Positions 29,154-37,920 of a DNA stretch of 64,000 bases are shown in pieces (the first letter of the stretch is position 1; each line of letters starts with the position of its first letter). The stretch comes from Chelativorans sp. YIM 93263. Its GTDB lineage: Bacteria > Pseudomonadota > Alphaproteobacteria > Rhizobiales > Rhizobiaceae. Made by a program: the position numbers and the translations under genes. The stretch is from assembly GCF_028767125.1 (NCBI RefSeq), contig NZ_JAKCWP010000010.1:88860-152859 (forward strand). Direction: 5' to 3'. A model generated the notes under the pieces. It saw nothing but the letters and a program-made list of their open reading frames with translations, ran no database searches and was not told the DNA's origin.

Positions 29154-29794
29154 TCAAGAGTTGGCGGAAGGATGCCATACAGTACAATAGCCTTGCCGTA
29201 ACGCTGCCACCGTCGCCAGCGGGGTGATCAGCGACCATCCCAAGCCGCTCTGCTCCGGGCGTTGCGGCGTCTCGTATCCTGCAAAGCCCCAGGGCAACAG
29301 GCGGCCGCCTTTCAACGCGTAGCCCCGCCCCCACCGCTCAACCATCGTGCCGTCGGGCAGCGCTGCCAGCGGTTGCGAATCGAGCAGCTCAGCACTGCCG
29401 CCGGAGGCTCGGCGCTCCCGGTGAAGTTGCCGATCCATTTCCGGCGCGGAGAAATGGCTCGCGCCTTGTCCCTGCGCAAAAGCCTCGGCGAAAGCGCGCG
29501 CATCTTCGCGCCGGCAGAAAAAACAGGGGCGATGGCCGGCTGCCAGGGCCGTCACTTCGTCGAGAAAGAAGAGTTCGGTCCAGCCTGCGCGACCGTTCGT
29601 GCCATTGCGGCCCATGACATCGCGCCGGCGATCACCGAACTCGCACAAGCAGGTGATCCAGCATTGGTCGACCAGCGACGCTTCAAAAGCGTTCGTGCGT
29701 CAGGATCATGGATGATACCGCGATTGCCCATGAAAAGGCCGCGATCCGGGACGGCATGAATGGCGCCAAAGGGATCAACGCGGTTCTGAAGCAT
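29154..29794 (-). pseudogene. conserved rhizobial protein of unknown function, frameshifted
   Basis: Two frames in a row form one protein. The first (29794 to about 29661) reads MLQNRVDPFGAIHAVPDRG followed by MGNRGIIHDPD and TLLKRRWSTNA. The second (about 29660 to 29154) reads WITCLCEFGDRRRDVMGRN, then TELFFLDEVTALAAGHRPCF and a CFFCRR pair. The junction lies in AATGC-TGG at 29658-29665; restoring one missing base makes the reading continuous. I know the general pattern from rhizobial genomes only as a hypothetical protein. The single CxxC could bind metal, but no function is established. The break may be a real mutation or a sequencing error. Confidence 0.7.
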
Positions 29795-30010
29795 CCTGAA
29801 GCCAACCAAAACTGTTGTCGATGCGTAACAGCTTCACGAGAAGGTGTGGTCTGCGCTCTCTGCAGCCTTGCCATTTTTCGGCGCCCCGGCCATTCCCCGG
29901 GCCCTCAAGACCGGAACAAATGGAAGTTTCGAAAGCCCGCGTTCTGGGGAACCGATTGGTAACGCCTTCCGTTCAATAATCAACGAATGATTAGCAAATG
30001 AGATGAGCCA

Positions 30011-30142
30011 ATGCGTGTTGCAATTCTATCGCTAATGCTGCTCTCCGCCGTGATATTGAGTGGCGCGGGCATTTATACCGCGTCCGACTCCGGCGCCTTC
30101 CAGACCGTTGATGGCTATGGAGTCAACCAGCTGGCTCGATAG
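30011..30142 (+). CDS. possible 43-residue secreted or membrane peptide
   Basis: The frame begins MRVAILSLMLLSAVILSGAG, a good signal-peptide or single-helix sequence, and ends after QTVDGYGVNQLAR. A purine-rich GAGATGAG stands six bases upstream of the ATG. It overlaps the last 20 bases of the opposing phosphatase gene. Signal-like character and start context support it; shortness and the lack of known relatives argue for caution. Confidence 0.42.
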   Translation: MRVAILSLMLLSAVILSGAGIYTASDSGAFQTVDGYGVNQLAR

Positions 30143-30887
30143 AACGGGTCACCTCCAAAAGGCGCTTGCGCCCTCCCTCAAAAGCCATGGCTGTCAAACG
30201 GCCGGAGTGAAAAGCGCGGGTATCCAGATTTATTCGATTGGGCAGGATTTCAGCTGACGCGGCGGGGGTATGCCCATGCACCACGACCTTGGGGTGCAGG
30301 CCTCTAAACTCCAGAAACTGCTCACGGATCCAGACCAGATCTCCAGAAGATTGAGCGTCCAGCGGTACGCCGGGCCTGATACCCGCATGCGCAAAGAAGA
30401 AGTCGCCGAAAGTGGCGGAAAGCTTCAGGCTGTGCAGGAATTTCATATGATGGTGCGGCATCGCTTCCTGTAGCGCCGCGTGCCCGCGTGCAAGCACCTC
30501 CGGCGGGTGGAAGTCGATCGTCACACCGTAGGAACGCGCCGTCGCCTCGCCACCATAGGCGGCGAACATGCATTCCGCGCGCGGCTCCGACAAAAAGCTC
30601 AGGAAGCCGATGTCGTGATTGCCGGCAAGAGCGATCACACGCGGGTCGGTTTGCGTCGCGTGGGCCAGAAAATCGATCACCTGCCGAGAGTCGGGACCGC
30701 GATCGACATAATCGCCCAGATAAACGATCCGCCAGTCCTTCGGTCGGTCGGCCATGATCTCGGCCATGATGCGCCGATGCATCTCGGCCATGAGATCGTG
30801 GCAACCATGGATATCGCCGATGGCGTAAATGCGCATGCCATCGGGCGTTACCGCGTCCTCAGAGCTTATTCCCAATTCTGCCGTCAT
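30123..30887 (-). CDS. PPP-family metallophosphatase (serine/threonine or dinucleoside tetraphosphatase type)
   Basis: The 254-residue product has the three metal motifs of the phosphoprotein phosphatase family: GDIHGC (about residue 24), GDYVDRGPDS (~55) and GNHD (~88), with HAGIRPG and VHGHTP further on. Bacterial members hydrolyse either phosphoproteins or Ap4A-type nucleotides; the sequence does not decide. The start at ATG 30887 overlaps lutC by 29 bp, so the gene is the last one of the gntR-lutABC unit, although a link with lactate use is not known. Confidence 0.88.
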   Translation of the reverse strand: MTAELGISSEDAVTPDGMRIYAIGDIHGCHDLMAEMHRRIMAEIMADRPKDWRIVYLGDYVDRGPDSRQVIDFLAHATQTDPRVIALAGNHDIGFLSFLSEPRAECMFAAYGGEATARSYGVTIDFHPPEVLARGHAALQEAMPHHHMKFLHSLKLSATFGDFFFAHAGIRPGVPLDAQSSGDLVWIREQFLEFRGLHPKVVVHGHTPAASAEILPNRINLDTRAFHSGRLTAMAFEGGRKRLLEVTRSIEPAG

Positions 30888-31554
30888 CCACCACAATGAG
30901 ATGCAGCGCACGCGGCCCGTGTGCACCCAGCAGCAGCTTCTGCTCGATGTCACCGGAGCGCGACGGCCCCGTAATCAGGTTCAACGTACGCGGCATCTTT
31001 CCCTTGCCAAACCTCTTTTTCAGTCTCGATAGCGTCGTTTCGAGGTCACCCTCGATATCCTTCGCGTCAACCACGACGATATGGTGCTCCGGCAAGAAAT
31101 TGACAGTGGTCGGATTCTCCACACCCGAATACAAGGCGACCGTCCCGGTTTCGGCTATTCCGGCGAGGGCATGGCTGACGCCGACCTCGTCATCGGGGTC
31201 GGCAGGTCCGGTTTTCGTTTCCAGCGCCTTTACCCGGCCCCAGGGCATCGCCCTTAGCCGCTCATCACCACCCATGCGAACCGATGCCGGCAGGTTCTTG
31301 GACCGGAGATAAGCGGCGACGGCGTTCGGCACGTCGCCGGTTTTTTTGACGTGCTCGACCGTTGCCGAGACTTTTTCCGCCATTTGGCGGAACAGGGCAA
31401 TGCGTTCCTCTTCCGGCAAACGCCCACGCGCGGGCACCACGCCGGTCGGCGCTTTTGCGAGCCGCTGTCTGACGGCCTTTGCACGCGCGGCATCGTCCAA
31501 TGGGGCCCCGAGTGCCCCGCGCACCTTTTTCAGAATGGCCTCGCGCCCGCTCAT
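30859..31554 (-). CDS. lutC: lactate utilization protein C (LUD domain)
   Basis: Third part of the LutABC lactate oxidation complex. The 231-residue product has a LUD domain with GVSHALAGIAETGTVALYSG and LNLITGPSRSGDIEQKLLLG. The start, ATG 31554, overlaps the lutB stop as ATGA; the longest open frame (to 32019) lies inside lutB in another frame and is not used. No cofactor site is evident, as is usual for LutC. Confidence 0.92.
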   Translation of the reverse strand: MSGREAILKKVRGALGAPLDDAARAKAVRQRLAKAPTGVVPARGRLPEEERIALFRQMAEKVSATVEHVKKTGDVPNAVAAYLRSKNLPASVRMGGDERLRAMPWGRVKALETKTGPADPDDEVGVSHALAGIAETGTVALYSGVENPTTVNFLPEHHIVVVDAKDIEGDLETTLSRLKKRFGKGKMPRTLNLITGPSRSGDIEQKLLLGAHGPRALHLIVVDDGRIGNKL

Positions 31555-32987
31555 GCCTGCGCCTCCTGCTTTGCTGCCTGGCGGCTGCGCCACTGCTGAA
31601 GAAAGGTGCGGTTTTCTGGTGCGGGCAGATCGCGGTGGCGCGTCCAGCCACCGGCGAAGGGCAGATAACGAAAGCGCGGCCGCCGACCCGTGAAGAAAGA
31701 TAGCGCCGGAATGGCAAACGACGCGGCCAGATGATAGAGCCGTGGACGGCTGGCGAATAACGCCCAGGCGCGCAGGCCGTAGCGTTGTGTGGCCGGGTTG
31801 AGCCCTCTGGCGAACTCGCGCTCGCGCCAGTGCCGCATCATCTTGGGCAGCGGGATCTTCATCGGGCAGACTGCCTCGCAGCGGCCGCAGAAGGTCGAGG
31901 CATTCGGCAAATGACCGGACTTGTCGATGCCAGCGAGGGACGGTGTGAGCACCGCGCCCATCGGACCGGGATAAACCCAGCCGTAAGCGTGACCGCCGAC
32001 GGCATGATAAATCGGACAATGGTTCATGCAGGCGCCGCAGCGGATGCAGCGCAGCATATCCTGAAACTCCGTGCCGAGCATGGAGGAGCGGCCATTGTCC
32101 AGCAGCACGACGTGATATTCATCCGGCCCGTCGGGATCCCCCGGCCGGCGCGGACCGGTGGATACGGTGGTATAAACGCTCATGTCCTGACCTGTCGCAG
32201 AACGCGCGAGAACGCGCAGGATCTGGCTCATATCCTCCAGCGTCGGCACGACCTTCTCGATGGACGCGACGACGACGTGCACGCGCGGCAGCGTTTGAGT
32301 CAGGTCGCCGTTACCCTCATTGGTGACAATGACGGAACTGCCCGTCTCGGCCACGAGGAAGTTTGCACCGGTGATACCCACATCGGCTGTGAAGTATTCC
32401 GAGCGCAGCACACGCCGCGCTTCCGCAAGCAGCGATTCCGGCTCCGAGAGGTCGCGATTGGGGCGTAGGTGGTCGTGCACCCGGCGAAAATCCGCCTCCA
32501 CCTGTTCCTTGTTGAGGTGCACCGCCGGCGCGATGATGTGGCTCGGGTGCTCCCCGCGCAGCTGGATGATGTACTCGCCGAGGTCGGTCTCTACGGGGCG
32601 GACGCCCTCTTTCTCGAAGAACTCGTTGAGCCCGATCTCCTCGGTGATCATGGACTTGCCCTTGGTCACCGTGCGGGCGCCCGCGGCGCGGCAGATATCG
32701 AGAATGACGGAACGGGCATCCTCTGCCGTTTCGGCCCAATGGACATAGCCGCCGGCCGACTTCACCTTCTCCTCGTAGCGCTCCAGGTAGAGGTCCAGAT
32801 GCGCCAGGGTATGGTCCTTGATGGCACGGGCGGAATCCCGCAGTTCATCAAACTCCGGCAGCGCATCGACCGAGGCCTGACGCTTGTCGATGAAGCCCGT
32901 GCGCACATGGCCGAGCGCCTTCTGCAGCTGTGTGTCGGACAGCGCGCTGCGCGCGTTTTTCTTGAATTCCGGCGATGTGATCTGCAT
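31551..32987 (-). CDS. lutB: lactate utilization iron-sulfur protein B
   Basis: The 478-residue LutB/LldF subunit joins an N-terminal LUD domain (TEEIGLNEFFEKEGVRPVET, ADVGITGANFLVAETGSSVI) to two 4Fe-4S motifs, CIRCGACMNHCPIY (about residue 311) and CGRCEAVCPMKIP (~361). It carries electrons from lactate oxidation to the quinone pool at the cytoplasmic side of the membrane. It overlaps lutA by one base (TGATG) and lutC by four. Confidence 0.95.
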   Translation of the reverse strand: MQITSPEFKKNARSALSDTQLQKALGHVRTGFIDKRQASVDALPEFDELRDSARAIKDHTLAHLDLYLERYEEKVKSAGGYVHWAETAEDARSVILDICRAAGARTVTKGKSMITEEIGLNEFFEKEGVRPVETDLGEYIIQLRGEHPSHIIAPAVHLNKEQVEADFRRVHDHLRPNRDLSEPESLLAEARRVLRSEYFTADVGITGANFLVAETGSSVIVTNEGNGDLTQTLPRVHVVVASIEKVVPTLEDMSQILRVLARSATGQDMSVYTTVSTGPRRPGDPDGPDEYHVVLLDNGRSSMLGTEFQDMLRCIRCGACMNHCPIYHAVGGHAYGWVYPGPMGAVLTPSLAGIDKSGHLPNASTFCGRCEAVCPMKIPLPKMMRHWREREFARGLNPATQRYGLRAWALFASRPRLYHLAASFAIPALSFFTGRRPRFRYLPFAGGWTRHRDLPAPENRTFLQQWRSRQAAKQEAQA

Positions 32988-33757
32988 CAGCTTTCACCCT
33001 TGCCGATAGCCGGGCCATCCATTCCGGCCAGCACCTCGGCCACATGGCGCACGTTGACCTCCGCGCCTTCTCGCTGCAGCTTGCCGGCCATATTCATCAG
33101 GCAGCCGAGATCGCCCGCCAAGAGCGTATCCGCGCCGGAAGCCCGGATGTTATCGGTTTTTTCCGCGACGATTTTGTTCGAGATGTCCGGGTACTTTACA
33201 CAAAACGTGCCGCCGAAGCCGCAGCAGACATCCGGGTCGCGCATTTCCTTCAGTTGAAGCCCAGAGACGGAGGACAGGAGGCGGCGTGGCTGCTCTTGGA
33301 TGCCGAGTTCGCGCAGGCCGGAGCAGGAATCGTGATAGGTGACGTTGCCTTCATGCGCCGCCTCCACACGCTCCACCCCCATGACATCGACCAGAAAGCT
33401 CATGAGCTCGTGCACCCTGGCTGAAAATGCCTCGGCCCGCTCCTCCCACGCGCTTTCCTTGAAAAGGAGTGGATAATGCTTCTTCAGCATTCCCGCGCAG
33501 GAGCCGGATGGTGCGACGATGTAGTCGTATTCCTCGAAAGCCTTGATCGTGTTCTTTGCAATGGCGATCGTATCGGCGCGGTCACCCGAATTGTAGGCCG
33601 GCTGGCCGCAGCATGTCTGCGCCATCGGCACTTCGACGTCGCAGCCGGCCTTTTCCAGGAGCTTCACCGAGGCAAAGCCGACGGAGGGCCGGAAAAGATC
33701 GACCAGGCAGGTGACAAAGAGACCGACGCGCGGCCGTTTCGAAATTTCCTGTTTCAA
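32987..33757 (-). CDS. lutA: lactate utilization protein A (CCG-domain)
   Basis: LutA subunit with two cysteine-rich CCG domains, TCCGQPAYNSGD (about residue 43) and VCCGFGGTFCVKYPDIS (~179), which hold an iron-sulfur centre of the heterodisulfide-reductase type. The start is TTG at 33757 (read MKQEISKRPRVGLFVTCLVD), 256 residues, with GGGA six bases upstream; no in-frame ATG or GTG fits the family start. The ORF behind it extends into the regulator and is disregarded. It follows the GntR gene by 4 bp. Confidence 0.92.
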   Translation of the reverse strand: MKQEISKRPRVGLFVTCLVDLFRPSVGFASVKLLEKAGCDVEVPMAQTCCGQPAYNSGDRADTIAIAKNTIKAFEEYDYIVAPSGSCAGMLKKHYPLLFKESAWEERAEAFSARVHELMSFLVDVMGVERVEAAHEGNVTYHDSCSGLRELGIQEQPRRLLSSVSGLQLKEMRDPDVCCGFGGTFCVKYPDISNKIVAEKTDNIRASGADTLLAGDLGCLMNMAGKLQREGAEVNVRHVAEVLAGMDGPAIGKGES

Positions 33758-33761
33758 AGCA

Positions 33762-34595
33762 TTATCCCGTTTGCGTGTCCGCGGCCACGGATCTTCCGGT
33801 TTTTGATGTTTGACGCTTCCCCTCGACGCCGGAGCGTTGTCGAAGGCGAAGCTGCGAAATCCTCTCCCATTCACCCGTGCGCTCGGCCTCTGTGCTGGCC
33901 ATTTGGACATAGGCAATGTGGTCGATTGCTGCCTTGCGCCCAGCAGCCGGGTCGCCGTCGCGAATAGCGAGGAAGATCGCCTTGTGCTGGGCCAGCAGGC
34001 TCTCGCGAGCACCAGGCAGATCGTAAATGCGCGCCCGGCTGTAGAACACGCCATCCGCGAGCAGGCGATAGCAGGAGCGCAGGGTGTGCAGGAGCACGAA
34101 ATTGTGCGCGCACTCGCCTACCGCGTTGTGGAACTCGACGTCGATTTCCACCTCGGCCTCGAAGTCGGCGGTGGCGTGAGCATGTTCCATGCGGGCGATG
34201 ATGTCGCCCAACAGGGCGTTGTCTGCCTCCGTCGCCCGCCGAGCAGCCATCTCGGCGGCAACGGCTTCGATCTCGCGGCGATACTCCAGATAATCGGCGG
34301 TGGCCTCAGGATGGCTAGCGATCAATTCACGCACGGGCGCGGCGAAGACTTCGCCCACAATGTTCGCCACATGCGTGCCGCCGCCGTGGCGCGTTACCAG
34401 CAGTCCCTTCGCCTCCAGCGCCTTCAGCGCATTGCGCAGGATTGGCCGAGAAACATCGATCCGGCTTGCCAGCTCGCGTTCCGCCGGCAGCCGGTCGCCA
34501 TCACGCAGCACGCCTTCGAGGATCAGCCCCTCGATCTGGCGCACTACGGCATCTGCGGTTCGGCTATGCTCAACTCTGGAGAAGATGGTATCCAC
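33762..34595 (-). CDS. FCD-domain GntR regulator of the lactate/glycolate locus
   Basis: A 277-residue FadR-subfamily repressor. The winged helix is LPAERELASRIDVSRPILRN with a GGGTHVA wing, and the FCD domain has the metal-ligand positions in DVEFHNAVGECAHN and the final AAIDHI. LldR, GlcC and PdhR belong to this subfamily and bind lactate, glycolate or pyruvate. Its position at the head of lutABC, divergent from glcDEF, makes a 2-hydroxy-acid ligand likely. Confidence 0.92.
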   Translation of the reverse strand: MDTIFSRVEHSRTADAVVRQIEGLILEGVLRDGDRLPAERELASRIDVSRPILRNALKALEAKGLLVTRHGGGTHVANIVGEVFAAPVRELIASHPEATADYLEYRREIEAVAAEMAARRATEADNALLGDIIARMEHAHATADFEAEVEIDVEFHNAVGECAHNFVLLHTLRSCYRLLADGVFYSRARIYDLPGARESLLAQHKAIFLAIRDGDPAAGRKAAIDHIAYVQMASTEAERTGEWERISQLRLRQRSGVEGKRQTSKTGRSVAADTQTG

Positions 34596-34644
34596 GGTTC
34601 AACGATCTTTATGCTGCCGACCGCAAACTAGCGACATTGACGAG

Positions 34645-34669
34645 GATTGGTCAAATGTTTTAACCAATC
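34645..34669. promoter_or_regulatory. candidate GntR/FCD operator
   Basis: GATTGGT (34645-34651) and ACCAATC (34663-34669) form an inverted repeat with an 11-bp spacer in the 129-bp space between gntR-lut and glcD. TGGT/ACCA half-sites are typical of FadR-type regulators, although their usual spacing is shorter. A flanking CGAG/TCG adds partial symmetry. Confidence 0.5.
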
Positions 34670-34724
34670 TCGACAAGCGCGGTTGTGAAGTACCGTAAGC
34701 TCTACGCCTCATGAGGACGACCCC

Positions 34725-36221
34725 ATGTCCGGACCGCATATGCCCAAGGCCGATGAAGCCACGCTGAAAAAGCGCGAGGAGATCATCGCCGACATGCGCA
34801 TTATCGTACCGGGCGAAGGCGTGGTGGCAAGCGACAGTGAAATGCGCGCCTTCGAGAGCGATGGCCTGACCGCCTATCGGCAAATGCCGCTGGTCGTCGT
34901 GCTTCCGGAGACAGTGCCGCAGGTCTCACGCATTCTGAAATATTGCCACGAACGCAATATCCGCGTGGTGCCACGCGGCTCCGGCACCTCGCTCTCGGGC
35001 GGTGCGCTGCCCCTGCAGGATGCGGTGCTGCTCGTGATGAGCCGCTTCAACAAGATTCTAGATATCGACTACGCCAACAGGGCCGTGGTGGCACAGCCGG
35101 GCGTGACCAATCTGGGCATCACGAATGCGGTCGAGCATAAAGGCTTTTATTATGCACCCGATCCGTCATCTCAGATCGCCTGCTCCATCGGCGGCAATGT
35201 GGCGGAAAATTCCGGCGGCGTGCACTGCCTGAAATACGGGCTGACCGCCAACAACATTCTCGGGATCGAAATGGTGCTGATGACGGGTGAGGTCGTCCGC
35301 CTCGGCGGCAAGCATCTCGATGCGGAAGGCTATGATCTTCTCGGTCTGATGACCGGTTCGGAGGGCCTGCTTGGCGTGGTGACAGAAGTCACCGTGCGCA
35401 TTCTGAAGAAGCCCGAGACGGCGCGCGCGCTTCTCATCGGCTTTCCCTCCAGCGAGGAAGCGGGGCAATGTGTCGCCGATATCATCGGCGCCGGCATCAT
35501 CCCCGGCGGTATGGAGATGATGGACAAGCCTGCCATTCACGCGGCGGAAGATTTCGTCCATGCAGGCTATCCGCTCGATGTCGAGGCACTCCTGATCGTC
35601 GAGCTCGACGGGCCGCAGGCGGAAGTCGATCACCTGATCGGCCGCGTGGAGGAACTGGCTAAAGCGAATGGAGCTACCACCAGCCGCGTCTCCAACTCGG
35701 ACGAGGAGCGCATGTCCTTCTGGGCCGGGCGCAAGGCTGCCTTCCCCGCCGTCGGGCGCATTTCGCCGGACTATTACTGCATGGACGGCACGATCCCGCG
35801 CAAGGAACTGCCGCGCGTGCTTTCGGGTATGCGCGAGCTTTCGGAGAAATACGGTTTGCGCGTGGCCAACGTCTTTCATGCCGGCGACGGGAATCTGCAT
35901 CCGCTCGTGCTTTACGATGCGAACAAGCCGGGCGAGTTGGAAAAGGCCGAAGAATTCGGCGCCGACATTCTGCGGCTCTGCGTCAAGGTCGGCGGGGTGC
36001 TCACCGGGGAACATGGAGTGGGCGTAGAAAAGCGCGACCTGATGCCGGAGATGTTTACCGCGGACGATCTCAACCAGCAGATCCGCGTTAAATGCGCCTT
36101 CGACCCGAACCATCTGCTCAATCCCGGCAAGATGTTCCCACAGCTTCACCGCTGCGCCGAACTCGGCCGAATGCACATCCATCGCGGGCAAATGCCGTTT
36201 CCCGAGTTGGAGAGGTTTTAA
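34725..36221 (+). CDS. glcD: glycolate oxidase subunit GlcD (FAD)
   Basis: FAD-linked subunit that oxidises glycolate (or D-lactate) to the 2-oxo acid. The 498-residue product has the FAD-binding segment RVVPRGSGTSLSGGALP (about residue 82), the second signature SIGGNVAENSGGVHCLKYG and the C-terminal VFHAGDGNLHPL and GEHGVGVEKR of the GlcD/D-lactate dehydrogenase group. First gene of glcD-glcE-membrane protein-glcF. Confidence 0.95.
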   Translation: MSGPHMPKADEATLKKREEIIADMRIIVPGEGVVASDSEMRAFESDGLTAYRQMPLVVVLPETVPQVSRILKYCHERNIRVVPRGSGTSLSGGALPLQDAVLLVMSRFNKILDIDYANRAVVAQPGVTNLGITNAVEHKGFYYAPDPSSQIACSIGGNVAENSGGVHCLKYGLTANNILGIEMVLMTGEVVRLGGKHLDAEGYDLLGLMTGSEGLLGVVTEVTVRILKKPETARALLIGFPSSEEAGQCVADIIGAGIIPGGMEMMDKPAIHAAEDFVHAGYPLDVEALLIVELDGPQAEVDHLIGRVEELAKANGATTSRVSNSDEERMSFWAGRKAAFPAVGRISPDYYCMDGTIPRKELPRVLSGMRELSEKYGLRVANVFHAGDGNLHPLVLYDANKPGELEKAEEFGADILRLCVKVGGVLTGEHGVGVEKRDLMPEMFTADDLNQQIRVKCAFDPNHLLNPGKMFPQLHRCAELGRMHIHRGQMPFPELERF

Positions 36222-36280
36222 GGGGTGGTGCTGGAGAACAGAGTGCAATGGTCCATGGTAAGCACGGCGGTCCTCCAGCC

Positions 36281-37489
36281 ATGACCACCTTTACCCCGCA
36301 AACATCGGCCGACGTGCTTGAAACCGTGCGCTGGGCTGCAGGCGAAGAGACCCCGCTGGAGGTCGTCGGTCAGGGCTCGAAGCAGGGCATCGGCAGGCCC
36401 GTGCAGGCGGAGCACACGCTCGACCTGTCGGGGCTCTCCGGTATTACCCTCTATGAGCCGGAAGAGTTGGTGCTTTCCGCCAAGGCCGGCACGCCGCTCG
36501 CCGAGATCCAGACCCTTCTTGCCAAAAACGATCAGGAACTCGCCTTCGAGCCGATGGACTATGGCCCGCTGCTTGGCGGCGATTTCGGGCGCGGCACGAT
36601 CGGCGGAGCACTCGCGGCCAATCTCTCCGGCCCCCGCCGCATCAAGGCCGGTGCGGCGCGTGATCATATTCTGGGCATAGACGCGGTCTCCGGGCGCGGC
36701 GAGGCTTTCAAGTCCGGCGGGCGCGTGGTGAAAAACGTCACCGGATACGATCTATCCAAGGGGCTTGCCGGCTCGTGGGGAACGTTGGCCGTCGTCACCG
36801 ACCTCACCTTCAAGGTGCTGCCGGCAGCCGAAACCGAAAAGACGCTTGCTGTCACCGGTCTCGACGATGCCCAGGCCGCCGCCGCCATGGCCGAAGCGAT
36901 GGGCTCCAGCGGCGAGGTATCCGGTGCCGCGCATCTGCCGGAAGGTGTCGTTGGCAAGTTCCTGAACAGCGCCATTACCGGCTCGCCAAAAACCGTGCTG
37001 CGCATTGAGGGCTTCGGGCCATCCGTGGATTACCGGCTCGATCTGCTTGCCCGCCTGTTGAATCCCTATGGCGCGACTGAAACAATCGAAGAGCAGGACT
37101 CACGCACGCTCTGGCGCGAAATCCGCGACTGCAAGCCCTTTGCCGATGGCACGCCGGCACCGATCTGGCGCGTCTCCGTCACTCCGAGCGAGGGCCACAA
37201 GGTCGTGGACGCCTTTCGCCGCGCCGCCGGAGCAAACGTCTATTACGACTGGCAGGGCGGGCTTGTCTGGATGCGCATGGAGGCGGATCCGGAAGCCGAA
37301 ATCCTGCGCAAGATCATCGCCCATTTCGGCGGCGGGCACGCCACGCTTGTCCGCGCGCCCTTGTCTGTGCGGGCCGCCATCCCGGTGTTCCAACCGCAGC
37401 AGCCGGCACTCGCCGCGCTTTCCGCCCGGCTGAAGGAGCAGTTCGATCCGAAAAACATTCTCAATCCGGGGCGGATGGCGGGCCCCTGA
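36281..37489 (+). CDS. glcE: glycolate oxidase subunit GlcE
   Basis: Second FAD-binding subunit of the glycolate oxidase complex, 402 residues, with VVGQGSKQGIGRPV near the N-terminus, GGDFGRGTIGGALAANLSGP (about residue 102) and GRVVKNVTGYDLSKG (~146). The start ATG 36281 gives the family N-terminus MTTFTPQTSADVLE. An ATG at 36248, in frame and with a GGAG eleven bases upstream, is a plausible alternative. The open frame from 36092 reads back into glcD. Confidence 0.94.
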   Translation: MTTFTPQTSADVLETVRWAAGEETPLEVVGQGSKQGIGRPVQAEHTLDLSGLSGITLYEPEELVLSAKAGTPLAEIQTLLAKNDQELAFEPMDYGPLLGGDFGRGTIGGALAANLSGPRRIKAGAARDHILGIDAVSGRGEAFKSGGRVVKNVTGYDLSKGLAGSWGTLAVVTDLTFKVLPAAETEKTLAVTGLDDAQAAAAMAEAMGSSGEVSGAAHLPEGVVGKFLNSAITGSPKTVLRIEGFGPSVDYRLDLLARLLNPYGATETIEEQDSRTLWREIRDCKPFADGTPAPIWRVSVTPSEGHKVVDAFRRAAGANVYYDWQGGLVWMRMEADPEAEILRKIIAHFGGGHATLVRAPLSVRAAIPVFQPQQPALAALSARLKEQFDPKNILNPGRMAGP

Positions 37490-37533
37490 GCCCGTGATAC
37501 AGTGCCCCCTCCAGAAGCTTGGGAGAAACAGGA

Positions 37534-37914
37534 ATGAACGAAACGACGCCACAACCTAACCCGCCCAGCAAGTCCAACGGCTGGCTGGAGCCGGGGCAGA
37601 GCAATATCCAGGTGATCTATGTTCTTTATCTCGTCAGCCTGGTGCTCGGCGTCACCGCTTTGGTAGGCATCGTGCTGGCTTATCTCAACCGCGGCAAGTC
37701 CGAGGAATGGATTGAGACGCACTACACCTGGGCGATTCGGACCTTTTGGATCGGCCTGCTTTTCGCACTCGTCTCCGTGATCCTGATGGTGGTGGGTATC
37801 GGGTTCCTGCTCATGCTTGCGGTGGCGATCTGGGCCGTTGTGCGCGTCGTCATCGGTCTGCAGCAGGTCAGCCGCAACGTACCGATCAAGAACCCTGAAA
37901 GCTGGATGCTCTAG
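37534..37914 (+). CDS. small three-helix membrane protein inside the glc operon
   Basis: A 126-residue protein with a hydrophilic start (MNETTPQPNPPSKSNGWLEP) and three hydrophobic segments (about residues 27-50, 65-88, 88-110), resembling the DUF4870 group. A GGGAGAAACAGGA site precedes the ATG at 37534. It lies 45 bp after glcE and 6 bp before glcF, so it is made together with the oxidase subunits. A role as membrane partner of the complex is only inferred. Confidence 0.82.
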   Translation: MNETTPQPNPPSKSNGWLEPGQSNIQVIYVLYLVSLVLGVTALVGIVLAYLNRGKSEEWIETHYTWAIRTFWIGLLFALVSVILMVVGIGFLLMLAVAIWAVVRVVIGLQQVSRNVPIKNPESWML

Positions 37915-37920
37915 ACTCTT

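Noticed and set aside
30859..32019. A 386-residue LutC
   Set aside because: The N-terminal 155 residues are lutB sequence out of frame; the ATGA overlap marks the true start at 31554.
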